NCBI GenBank assembly: GCA_963772315.1
Contig: CAVYWJ010000004.1
Span: 1,736,001 to 1,800,000 of the forward strand
Length of the DNA stretch: 64,000 nt
Source: Haliangium sp963772315
Lineage (GTDB): Bacteria > Myxococcota_A > Polyangia > Haliangiales > Haliangiaceae
Direction: 5' to 3'
Positions 21,401 to 33,278 of this stretch are shown piece by piece; position 1 is the stretch's first letter; every line of letters begins with the position of its first letter. Made by a program: the position numbers and the translations under genes. The notes beneath the pieces were generated by a model. It saw only the letters and a list, made by a program, of their open reading frames with translations, searched no databases and was not told the DNA's origin.

Positions 21401-22553
21401 CCAGCCAGCCGCCCGCCGACTCGACGGCCGCGTGGATGTCGTGGACCGCCTCGGCGCTGGCCTGCAGGAAGGCCACGGCCACGGTGCTCTGCCGTCGCTT
21501 GCCGCGGCTCTGGCCGAGCGTCTTGGGCGCGGTGGCGTCGACCAGGGTCGGCGGCTCGTCGGCCTTGCCGGTGGGATGGACGGCCACGGCGACCCTGGCG
21601 ACCTCGGCGAAGGCGGCGGTGAGCGCTGCGCGCAGCTCATCGGCATGGGCCGGGCGCTGGGTCGGATCCTTGGCCAGGCAGCGCAGGATCAGGTCTTCGA
21701 CCGGTCGCGCCACGGGCGCGAGCGACGACGGCCGCGGCGGCCGGCGCACGCGGTGACCGAGCTCGACGGTGGTGGCGTCGCCGCCAAACGGCGGCTGCAG
21801 GACGCAGAGCTCGAACAGCAGCACGCCCGCGGCATAGACGTCGGAGCGGTAGTCGGCGTGCGCGCCGTCGAGCTGCTCGGGAGCCATGTAGAGCAGCGTG
21901 CCCTCGGCGCTGGGCAGCCCGGGGCTGGGTGTGCCCGTGAGGCGAGCCAGGCCCAGGTCGACGAGCACGGCCCGCAAGTACGGCGCACCATCCTCGATGA
22001 AGACGTGGTCGGGCTTGATGTCGTTATGCACGATGCCGGCGCTGTGCACGGCCGCGAGCGCGGCCAGGAAGGTATCGGCCAGCGCGGCCATGCGCTCGGC
22101 AACGGGCGGCGCGCGCATATGGCTCATGCGTGCGCCCAGGGTCGGGCCCGCGAGCTTCTCCATCACCAGGTAATGCCGGCCGTCGGCGAGCTCGCTGTGA
22201 TCGTACAGGGCGGGCACGTGCGGCGCGCCGATGCGCGTGAGCATGTCGCGCTCGCGCACCACGCGCTCGTTGGCCTCGGTCGTGACCGCGGCAGCGACCT
22301 TGATGGCGACGTCCGCCGTGCCTGCGCTGCCTGCGCCGCCTGCGCCGTCTGTCCTCGGCCTGCGCCGCGCGCGCCACACGCCGGCGTGGGTGCCGCTGCC
22401 GATTTGCTCGGCCAGCTCGTAGCCTGGAATCACCGGCAGCGTGGTCCAGGATGCTGCGCCGCCGAGGTCATCATCCTGCAGTGGGGCGGCAGCGTGGCGC
22501 GGACAGACTGCGTCGCCCGCGATTCGTCGGAAGCAGACACTACACCGCGGCAT
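18480..22553 (-). CDS. Ser/Thr protein kinase with AAA_16 ATPase and TPR-like repeats
   Basis: A 1357-residue signalling protein. Order: a possible N-terminal zinc ribbon (CSVCFRR..CPRH); kinase domain about 45-310, with catalytic loop HNDIKPDH (Asn in place of the usual Arg) and DLG instead of DFG; an STAND/AAA_16 ATPase with Walker A APGMGKS near 540 and Walker B VVLDDAQW; a winged-helix-like stretch; then about 600 residues of helical TPR-like repeats. This is the myxobacterial PKN-ATPase-TPR architecture. The start lies 2 bp after the stop of the upstream kinase gene, so the two are co-transcribed. The DFG change may alter metal binding. Confidence 0.88.
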   Translation of the reverse strand: MPRCSVCFRRIAGDAVCPRHAAAPLQDDDLGGAASWTTLPVIPGYELAEQIGSGTHAGVWRARRRPRTDGAGGAGSAGTADVAIKVAAAVTTEANERVVRERDMLTRIGAPHVPALYDHSELADGRHYLVMEKLAGPTLGARMSHMRAPPVAERMAALADTFLAALAAVHSAGIVHNDIKPDHVFIEDGAPYLRAVLVDLGLARLTGTPSPGLPSAEGTLLYMAPEQLDGAHADYRSDVYAAGVLLFELCVLQPPFGGDATTVELGHRVRRPPRPSSLAPVARPVEDLILRCLAKDPTQRPAHADELRAALTAAFAEVARVAVAVHPTGKADEPPTLVDATAPKTLGQSRGKRRQSTVAVAFLQASAEAVHDIHAAVESAGGWLADFAGTRCAVVFTHDATDNPVRRAVDVAQSLVERRLCRRAVVDLASVLVRWRANGQPWFVSNVFSRVERYPTDADPEGVTLTDAVAAAMPSIDSDAHTARTARAAPRLWKRASTARLRVRTAPFVGREDMLTTLLSDFRTAMREVTPALTTLTAAPGMGKSCIGGILVERIGMHYPWVQVRELRAHAPVANDRTPLLRELLTWVLGLPSHSPGDAGRELIHQRLGPEMGREVWHSVALAMGWLDADAPPVRALGVAPGTLRTATARALGEALVRLAAKRPQVVVLDDAQWADDTVLDALEYATAAGRSAEIWCMVLARPAFAELRPDWGQRTARHHKRPLPPLSQDDARDLCRRLLAPAQDVPEAVVDRLVARADRIPMLLVELVRGLMRQELVKPHDREAGWYVDTDVLDALPDTPLIDWLTQRELETLTPEQAAHARMLSLLGPEFPPDVVEGVLSGLDRIGRAGDFPLDGRVGLEQLADAGLLFAHRRGTFSFRHALIREAVAATVEPTSAADIHRAAYRYYAAGPQPVPSGSLARLAWHAEQHGAHAAALQAYQTMAEEALGKHEYLRAEQLFTRVLALLDDSDQRRRMRARRCRGIMRYRLSRHEDAIADLAGARADAHALVDTETEIDLLLDEAMALDWLGDFERAAQLTAAAALRLVDVTSPRLEARVLMSRGRAALRTDALEQAVELMAMAAARAEALGDECYETLVVAQLMLGGLYAWFHRLDEAETVFKRVIDLCRAHNDMLHLTAALGNRVHLWAARGNWQRMSADLEDHCTMAQALGNARMERHSQYNVATFYYWRGDLDKARQYLERVLAFDERHGGPPLRPEGLLLLARVELAAGNLDAARTIIADIDAQQEAAERQGQQEAMLRPSDRLLLGMIQLALRDDADSRAWEDLIERARGMSLAYELVELHDVQARAALRAGNTTEAHAVWQTALTLAQSSAAFMAERLQAALTSVPDAAGR

Positions 22554-22555
22554 TT

Positions 22556-23962
22556 CTAATCCTCAGGGGTGCCCAGAGCATTGGCAAAGGCAAGGGTCAT
22601 GGAGACTCCGGGAGGAGGCGCGCCCGTGGTCCAGGCGCCGACGTCGAGGAGCGCGCCGGCCGGCGGCTGGTCATCGCGGGTCCGGGTGGTATCGATGTGC
22701 AGTCGCAAGGTCACGGACACGTGCGGGTCGGGCGCCGAGCGCCGGGCAATGGCGCGATACAGGGCCCGGGCATCGCTCAGAGCGCGCTCGCAGGCCAGGG
22801 CGCGCTCGTGCGCCCGGCCGGGGCCGCCGGGCTCGCCGGGCTCGATCGCGCGCACGTACAGGAGCTTGGTGCCGCTCTCCAGCGCTGGCGTGAACCCCAG
22901 CGTGCGCAGCTCGCTCATGGCGATGCCGATGATGTCGTCGATATCGTCGAGCAGCGAATCCTCGGGGTTGTCGAGCGTCTGGCCGGCAACGTGCAAATAG
23001 ACGAACAGGCCGATGAGCTCGCGCTCGCGGTCCTGTGCCGGCGGGCTGGAGGCCGGCGCCGTGTCGCTGTGGACATGGGCGCGGAAGGCCTTGACGAAGT
23101 CACCCGGCCGGGGATAGCGATGGGTCGGATCGATCGCCATGGCGCGGATGATCATCGCATCGAGGGCCGGCGCGACGTTGCAGTGCTCGGACACGCGCGG
23201 CCGCTTGGCATGCAGGTGCAGCTGTTTCAGGGTCTCGTGCGAGCGATCGCCGAACGGCTTCTCGCCCGCGAGCAGGTGAAAGGCGAGCGCGCCCAGCGCA
23301 TAGATGTCGGTGCGGGCATCGACGGGGCGGCCGAGAATCTGTTCCGGGGCCATGCGTCCGGGCGTGCCCAGCAGGTGGCGGACCTCGGTGAGCTCGATGG
23401 AGTGCGTGCCCAGGAACTTGGCGATGCCGAAGTCGAGCAACACGACGCGGCGCGTGTCCGTGCGCTCGTCCAGAAACACGTTCGAGGGCTTGAGATCGCG
23501 ATGCACGATGCCGAGTCGGTGCAGCGCGGTGAGGGCGTCGCACAGCGGCTCGAGGATGGCCAGCGCGCTCTCGGCCGACAGCCGGCGCTCGTGCTGCAGG
23601 TGGTCGTGCAGGCTCTCGCCTTCGAGGAGCTCCATGCTCAGGTAGGGCCGCTCGTCGGGCAGCATGCCGACGTCGTGGATCCGCACCACGTTGGGATGGT
23701 CGATGGACCACGACGCATCGGCCTCGCGCATGAGGCGCAAGGTGGCGTCGCGGTTGTCGACCAGGTTGGCGTGCAAGACCTTGAGCGCGATGCGCGTCTC
23801 GGAGCCCTGGCGGCGCGCTCGATATACCTCGCTGAAGCCGCCGGTGGCCAGGAGGCACTCGATGTGGAAAGGCCCGATAATCGTGTCCTCGGCCAGCGTG
23901 GCCTGATGGCGCTGGGGCACGGCAATCGATTGCGTCTCTAGCGTCTCTAGATCACTGGACAC
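22556..23962 (-). CDS. Ser/Thr protein kinase
   Basis: A 468-residue kinase. Gly-rich loop LATGGFSEVY; catalytic Lys in ALKVLH; catalytic loop HRDLKPSN; DFG in LLDFGIAK; APE in MAPEQI, so catalytically complete. Residues 305-468 form a C-terminal domain (GLFVYLHVAG...ERALACERAL) whose fold I cannot name; it could be a nucleotide-cyclase-like or sensory domain. No membrane segment is seen. First gene of a two-kinase operon with the 1357-residue kinase. Confidence 0.88.
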   Translation of the reverse strand: MSSDLETLETQSIAVPQRHQATLAEDTIIGPFHIECLLATGGFSEVYRARRQGSETRIALKVLHANLVDNRDATLRLMREADASWSIDHPNVVRIHDVGMLPDERPYLSMELLEGESLHDHLQHERRLSAESALAILEPLCDALTALHRLGIVHRDLKPSNVFLDERTDTRRVVLLDFGIAKFLGTHSIELTEVRHLLGTPGRMAPEQILGRPVDARTDIYALGALAFHLLAGEKPFGDRSHETLKQLHLHAKRPRVSEHCNVAPALDAMIIRAMAIDPTHRYPRPGDFVKAFRAHVHSDTAPASSPPAQDRERELIGLFVYLHVAGQTLDNPEDSLLDDIDDIIGIAMSELRTLGFTPALESGTKLLYVRAIEPGEPGGPGRAHERALACERALSDARALYRAIARRSAPDPHVSVTLRLHIDTTRTRDDQPPAGALLDVGAWTTGAPPPGVSMTLAFANALGTPED

Positions 23963-24171
23963 GTGTCAGCACAGTCTAGTAGGACCGCTCGCGGCTCGAA
24001 AGGCGATTCTGGAGTCCAGGACTGGGAGCTGCACCCGCATCCCTTACATCCAAGAGGATGATTTGGAACACACGTTGCGCGCGTATAGATGCAGTCTGGC
24101 GTCCCGCTCTGGATCTGGAGCAGTTCATGGGCCTTGCGCAGGCTCGGCAAACCATGGAACCTGATACGCCA

Positions 24172-25569
24172 ATGTCTGCGATCCCAGGTCGAACCCCAGT
24201 TTCGTTGCGGCTGGGAGCCGCGTGGCTAATCTGCGGGCTCGTCATTGCCGTCTCAGCCTGCGCCGGTGGGGCTGGCGATTCGCGCGCCGACGCCGCGCCA
24301 GCCGATGCAGACGTGTGCGTCCCGGGATGCAACGGGGAGGGTATTCGCGCGTGCGTTCCTGTGGACATCGTGACGCCGTGCGCGCTCGGATGCGAGCCCG
24401 GGGCGCCCACGTGCCGCGAGATCGTGCCGTCCAACGGTGCGGAGCGCAGCCAGCTCGAGAACGTGACCAAGGAGCTGCGCGTGCCGACCGGCACCATCAT
24501 GCACATCGACACCACTGACGGCACGATCACCGATTTGACCAACGACACCGTCGTGCGCGCACCCGGCGTGGGCGTGGAGAGTGGAATCGGTTTCTTCACG
24601 TTCGAAAACGGCATTTCGGTGGTGGCCGTCGAGTCCCTCGCCATCGAGCGCGACAGCGCGCTCCTGGTCGAGGGCAGCAACGCGCTGCTCTTGCTCAGCG
24701 ATGACGACGCGACCATCGAGGGGCAGCTCGACGTGTCGGCCTGCTGCGAGAGGGACGACCTCACGGACAAGGTGGCCGCCGACCGGCTGGCTGGCCCGGG
24801 CGGTGGGAACGGCGCGGTTGCCGGCATGGTGGCGGCCCGGGGCTGCGCGCCGGGCGCGGACGGCAACGGCGTGGAGGTGGACGTTGGCGACGAGACCGGC
24901 GGCGGTGGTGGCGCGCTGGGCTCGGATGGGGCGCCAGGGGGGGTCGGCAGCGACGGCACCGCGCCGGGCGCGGGCGGTGATGCCAGCAGCGCGGGCTGCC
25001 CGGGAGCCAGTCTGGTGCCGTTGCGCGGCGGTAGCGGCGGTGGCGCCGGCGGCATCGGCGAAAGTGCCGGGCGAGGTGGCGGCGGCGGTGGCGCCGTGCA
25101 GATCACGTCATTCACGCGAATCAGCGTGCTCGGCTCGCCGGGACAGTTCATCAAGGGCATCCTGGCCAACGGCGGTGGCGGCGGGCCCGGGGTGGACACC
25201 CATGGCGGCGGCGGCGGCGGCTCGGGGGGAGCCATCCTGCTCGAGGCGCCCGAGATCGTGGTCGAGTACGTGGTGCTCTCGGCCAATGGCGGCGGCGGCG
25301 GCGGCAGCGGCGTCACCACCGAAGCCCGCGCGGGCGAGATCGGGCGCTTCGACAGCACCCAGGCCGCGGGCGGTCTGGGGCCGCGCGCGGGTGGTCGCGG
25401 CGGCGCCTCGAACGGCGGTGCCACCATTGGCGGCGGCGGTGCCGACGGCACCGGCGGCGGCGGCGGCGGCGTGGGCACGATCCGCTTCAACGTGCCCGAG
25501 GCCAACCTCCAGGTGAACGCCTCGACCATCAGCCCGACATTCACGCGCGGCGAGCCGCAGTCGCAGTGA
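24172..25569 (+). CDS. Gly-rich myxobacterial surface lipoprotein
   Basis: A 465-residue secreted protein with signal LGAAWLICGLVIAVSAC and lipidated Cys. An N-terminal Cys-containing segment (VCVPGCNGEG) precedes beta-helix-like strands alternating with long poly-Gly runs (GGGGG at several places). The type is common and multi-copy in Myxococcota (right-handed beta-helix/adhesin-like). I place the start at 24172 because it gives a normal signal length; ATGs at 24127 and 24154 are alternatives. No enzymatic motif. Confidence 0.75.
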   Translation: MSAIPGRTPVSLRLGAAWLICGLVIAVSACAGGAGDSRADAAPADADVCVPGCNGEGIRACVPVDIVTPCALGCEPGAPTCREIVPSNGAERSQLENVTKELRVPTGTIMHIDTTDGTITDLTNDTVVRAPGVGVESGIGFFTFENGISVVAVESLAIERDSALLVEGSNALLLLSDDDATIEGQLDVSACCERDDLTDKVAADRLAGPGGGNGAVAGMVAARGCAPGADGNGVEVDVGDETGGGGGALGSDGAPGGVGSDGTAPGAGGDASSAGCPGASLVPLRGGSGGGAGGIGESAGRGGGGGGAVQITSFTRISVLGSPGQFIKGILANGGGGGPGVDTHGGGGGGSGGAILLEAPEIVVEYVVLSANGGGGGGSGVTTEARAGEIGRFDSTQAAGGLGPRAGGRGGASNGGATIGGGGADGTGGGGGGVGTIRFNVPEANLQVNASTISPTFTRGEPQSQ

Positions 25570-25600
25570 GCCGCACGGCGCGTGCACACAGCGCGCGATG

Positions 25601-26488
25601 TCACGATCGGGGGGCGCGCGATCGGTGCGCCCTGTCCAACTCCGGCACGATGATCAGCGGGTGTCCGGCCTGACCCGTGATCGCGGGTTGCCTGGGAGCC
25701 TCGCGCGGCAGTGCCGGTGCGCCCGGGCCGATGACGTGGGTGGCAAAGCCGAGCACTTCGACCTCGTCGCCGTCTGCGAGCAAGAACTCCCAGACGCGCA
25801 GATGCGCGGGGTCGAAGGGGCGCTTGCCCCGCACCGCGTCCGGCACCGCCTGCAGCAGCCGCTCGATCCGCTCTGACCTGTCGGCGCGCAGCGGCGTGAA
25901 GTCCAGGGTCCACGGCATGTCCCCGACCAGCTCGAGCAAGAGCCGTGCGCGGCCCACCTGGACGCGCACGGCCACGCCCGAATCGTCGCGCACGTCGAAG
26001 TCCCAGCCGTGCTCGACGAAGAACAGCCGCTGGCGCAGCACGGCCTCGTGGAGGAAGATCGCGCGCCACACGCCGCGGCGCTCGGGGTCGAGCACGCCGG
26101 GCAGCGTGGTGGTGGCGCGCACCCGACCGTGCACGCGCACGGGCGTGCCTTCGTCCACTCGGTCGAGGCCGGCGTTGCGCACCGGCTGGAACCTGGACAG
26201 TCGGCCGAGGAACCGGGTCATGCGCTGGCTGTGACGGCGGCGGTGGAGGTAGAGCGCCGCGCCGGTCCCGGCCGTGAGCAGGCCCGGGATCAGGCCCATG
26301 GAGACCGTGGACAGGAGCAGGGACGCACCCGTGAGCGCGGTCAAGCCGGTGAGCGCGGTCAGCGCGCGGCTGCGATACCCCGGCAGATCAGCGTCGTAGC
26401 CGGCGAGCTTGCCCGCGCGCACGAGGTGCGGGCGCGGCTCCTGATCGAGGGCCGGCGGGTCGGGGGGCTGAGGGGCGCTGGGTTCCAT
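25601..26488 (-). CDS. Membrane protein with GIDE-like cytosolic domain
   Basis: A 295-residue protein with two hydrophobic segments at about 43-82, then a soluble domain including EGTPVRVHGRV and later GDEVEVLGFATHV, resembling the GIDE/E3-ligase-like domain of bacterial membrane proteins without the RING part. Single gene; the region upstream to tex is divergent. Role unknown. Confidence 0.62.
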   Translation of the reverse strand: MEPSAPQPPDPPALDQEPRPHLVRAGKLAGYDADLPGYRSRALTALTGLTALTGASLLLSTVSMGLIPGLLTAGTGAALYLHRRRHSQRMTRFLGRLSRFQPVRNAGLDRVDEGTPVRVHGRVRATTTLPGVLDPERRGVWRAIFLHEAVLRQRLFFVEHGWDFDVRDDSGVAVRVQVGRARLLLELVGDMPWTLDFTPLRADRSERIERLLQAVPDAVRGKRPFDPAHLRVWEFLLADGDEVEVLGFATHVIGPGAPALPREAPRQPAITGQAGHPLIIVPELDRAHRSRAPRS

Positions 26489-26712
26489 GGCAGACACGCG
26501 ACACAGAAAGATTGGGCCGGGATCCGCACCTTCGCACGTTCGCGCGCCGGTTGGCAGCCAGAGCCCGCCAGACCCGGGCGGCGCGAGATCGTGCGCACGA
26601 CGAATCGCTCTCCTCGACCGCTGCGCGGCAGCATCGAATCCCGCTTCGACGCCGTTGCACGGCGGCACACATCTCGCTACCGTGCTCCGGCATCCCGTAA
26701 GAGGATCTCATC

Positions 26713-29138
<2,426 letters not shown>

Positions 29139-29147
29139 GCCAGGCGC

Positions 29148-29663
29148 TCAGTTGGCGTCGTAGCCGGGGATGTCGAGCGCGAGGTTGTTGTAGAACTCGT
29201 CGCTCAGGAGGAAGATCGCCCAGAGCGGCTCGATGGGCTGCATGGCGCGGCGCTCCTGGAACAGGACGAGATCGTCGAACTCGCCCTGGTACCAGCCCCA
29301 CAGGAAGCGCACGCGCAAGACGTCGATGTTGCGCCCTTCGAGCTCCTTGACCATGTCATCGGTCTCGGCATCATCGAATTCCTCGATGTATCGCTCGGCC
29401 TCGTCGATGAGCAAGCCAATGTACTCGAAGCCCTGCTTGGTGATCTCGAAGCGTTCCTTGCGCTGATTGACGCTGACGTAGCCGTGATAGAGCAGCTTCT
29501 CCATCACGTCCGAGAGCACGCTCAGCTCGGTCGGCGGATGGATCGACATGATCATGCCGCCGTCCTTGGGCTTGAGATCCATCTTCTTGAGCACATACAT
29601 GCCCGCGTAGGTCAGCTTCTGGTCCTCGCTGATCACGCACTCGGATGCCACCAGCTCGTTCAT
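29148..29663 (-). CDS. Conserved protein with winged-helix-like segment
   Basis: A 171-residue acidic protein. Residues 49-85 (SDVMEKLLYHGYVSVNQRKE, then RFEITKQGFEYIGLL) look like a winged helix. The C-terminal part has conserved-looking aromatic residues (FLWGWYQGEFDDL). Converges on tex with a 9-bp gap. No known family recognised. Confidence 0.6.
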   Translation of the reverse strand: MNELVASECVISEDQKLTYAGMYVLKKMDLKPKDGGMIMSIHPPTELSVLSDVMEKLLYHGYVSVNQRKERFEITKQGFEYIGLLIDEAERYIEEFDDAETDDMVKELEGRNIDVLRVRFLWGWYQGEFDDLVLFQERRAMQPIEPLWAIFLLSDEFYNNLALDIPGYDAN

Positions 29664-29774
29664 CGAGATTCCTCCGCGTCGCAGCGCAACCGCGCCACTG
29701 TACTACGGCCGCGCGCTTGATGACACATCGCGACCAGCTTGCGCGCGAGCCCCATGCGAAGGCGCTCTCACGAC

Positions 29775-30338
29775 TCAGGCAGTGTGCCAGGCGTCGGCGA
29801 GGAGCCGCAGCGCGCCCGGGCCGGCCAGGAAGTCCATGGCCTCGTCGCACCACGACGTGACGTCCCCGAGCGGATAGTAGATCGTCGCGCTGCGCAGCCC
29901 GGCGGGGCGCAGGAGGAGCGTCTGGTGCGGGTTGCACACGGCGAGCACGATCGCGCGCTCGTCGCTCGACACCCGCGGCAGCCAGACCGTGAGGAATCGC
30001 GACAGCATCACCGTGACGGTCTGGCTGTCGTCCTCGTCCACGTCCTCGCAGGTGCCGGGATCGATCCAGAACTCGAGCAGGAGGTCGTCCTGGTGGACCG
30101 TGGCATCGTCCGGCGTGTGCAAGGCCAGGAGCAGGGCATTGCGCACCGGCGGCAACGGCTCGGGACTATCGTGGGTGGTGAGCCATAGCTCGTCCACCCG
30201 CGCATAGCCGAAGCCGGCATAGTCGAGATCCGGACCCCGGTCCTCGTCGGCGCCGGTGTGCGCGCCGGGCGTCAGGTTGAGGAGCTCGAACGGATCGCGC
30301 TCGCGAAAGGGAATGTCGGCGACTGACTGGATGAGCAT
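29775..30338 (-). CDS. Hypothetical protein
   Basis: A 187-residue soluble acidic protein; the ATG at 30347 would add three residues. No signal peptide, membrane segment or motif recognised. Codon bias is like that of its neighbours, which supports a real gene. Same strand as the lipoprotein and winged-helix genes around it, but gaps over 100 bp separate them. Confidence 0.55.
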   Translation of the reverse strand: MLIQSVADIPFRERDPFELLNLTPGAHTGADEDRGPDLDYAGFGYARVDELWLTTHDSPEPLPPVRNALLLALHTPDDATVHQDDLLLEFWIDPGTCEDVDEDDSQTVTVMLSRFLTVWLPRVSSDERAIVLAVCNPHQTLLLRPAGLRSATIYYPLGDVTSWCDEAMDFLAGPGALRLLADAWHTA

Positions 30339-30430
30339 CGGAGCCACGGCGCGGATCAGGCCGCGTCACACGGTTCAAGCGGCGTCCAGCGCGCCGAGCC
30401 GCGCATCGGGCGGCTGCAGGTCAATCCAAC

Positions 30431-30470
30431 GATGTCTCTTGATATCAGGCGATGTCTCTTGATATCAGGC
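30431..30470 (+). repeat. Perfect 20-bp tandem duplication
   Basis: The 20-mer GATGTCTCTTGATATCAGGC occurs twice in a row. It overlaps the stop region of the minus-strand lipoprotein gene at 30465 and contains GATATC palindromes. Possibly a replication-slippage product with no regulatory role. Confidence 0.85.
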
Positions 30471-31214
30471 GTCCAGGTGCACGACGCGCTTGTCCTGCCG
30501 GCGGCGGCGATCCAGGCCGAACCGGCCGCCACCGCCGCTGCGCCCGCCGCTGCTGCGCCCGCCGCCGCTCGAGCCCCAGGATCGGCCGCTGGAGCCGGTG
30601 GAGCCATAGCTGCGGCCCGATCCCGACGCCTTGCCGCTGGTGAACCGGCTCGGGTTCTTGGCGCGGTAATCGCTGCGCTGGCTGTTGATCTGGCTCATGC
30701 GCGTGGGCGACGTGGTGTACGGCGTCGTGTACATCGGCCGGTAGCTCGGCATCAGCGCGTTGGCCAGCATACTGCCGACCAGCACGCCGCCGGCGATGTC
30801 CCACATCGACGTGTGGCGATAGCCGCCGTAGGCGCCGTGTCCCTGGACCGCGTACTGGGCCTGCTTGTCGCCGACGACGTCACGCGTGATCACGAAGATC
30901 TTCTCGGCCTCCTCGACCTGGCCGTTGGTGTTGCGATCGAAGAAGCCAGTGACCTCCTGAACCTTGGCGTCCTTGTCCTGGACCGCCACGCTGACGATCT
31001 CGTCACCCTCGTAGATTTCGTTGACCTTGTTCTCGAAATCCTGCGGGCCTTCGGCGGTGCGGTAGGCTTCCTGGATCTTGTCCCAGTCGATGTCGACGGT
31101 GGTGTTGGACGTGGTCGCCCAGCGGTCGTTGCCCCGGTCTTCGGAACACGCAGAGAGCGCGCCCGCAGCCAGCATCGCCGCCAGGGCAGTCATCGAGATC
31201 GAGCGAATGTGCAT
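30465..31214 (-). CDS. Lipoprotein with Ser/Gly-rich tail
   Basis: A 249-residue protein: signal MTALAAMLAAGALSAC with lipobox Cys, a soluble domain of about 90 residues, a hydrophobic stretch IAGGVLVGSMLANALM near 130-150, and a Ser/Gly/Arg-rich tail with repeated SSGGRS units. GGAGGG precedes the ATG at 31214. Function unknown. The tail is typical of surface-exposed or disordered anchors. Confidence 0.7.
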   Translation of the reverse strand: MHIRSISMTALAAMLAAGALSACSEDRGNDRWATTSNTTVDIDWDKIQEAYRTAEGPQDFENKVNEIYEGDEIVSVAVQDKDAKVQEVTGFFDRNTNGQVEEAEKIFVITRDVVGDKQAQYAVQGHGAYGGYRHTSMWDIAGGVLVGSMLANALMPSYRPMYTTPYTTSPTRMSQINSQRSDYRAKNPSRFTSGKASGSGRSYGSTGSSGRSWGSSGGGRSSGGRSGGGGRFGLDRRRRQDKRVVHLDA

Positions 31215-31435
31215 GAGTCCCTCCAGATGTGCCGGCGCCCTGTGGTGATCCGGGCGCACGAGCCAGTTTCCTTCGACTAATGAAGGATATAGGCGGCCTG
31301 ACCACAAGCGTCAAGGCGAATACCGGGAACCGTATTGAATTCACCGCGTGGCGAGGCGCGATCAACCCTCTGGACCGACCGGGCGAGACCATTCGTTCAG
31401 CGTGCGCCGTCGATGCGGCGGAGGCTGCCGGTCCA

Positions 31436-32251
<816 letters not shown>

Positions 32252-32265
32252 CTGTCTGGACCTTC

Positions 32266-33198
<933 letters not shown>

Positions 33199-33278
33199 GG
33201 ACGACGAGAGTCACCCGTGTGCACCCCCGATGCAAGCCCTGGGCGGAGCGCCGAGCATCGACGCGGAGCGGCCCGTGC

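Noticed and set aside
30431..30470. Operator site
   Set aside because: A perfect 20-bp duplication at a gene stop with no promoter nearby; slippage is simpler.
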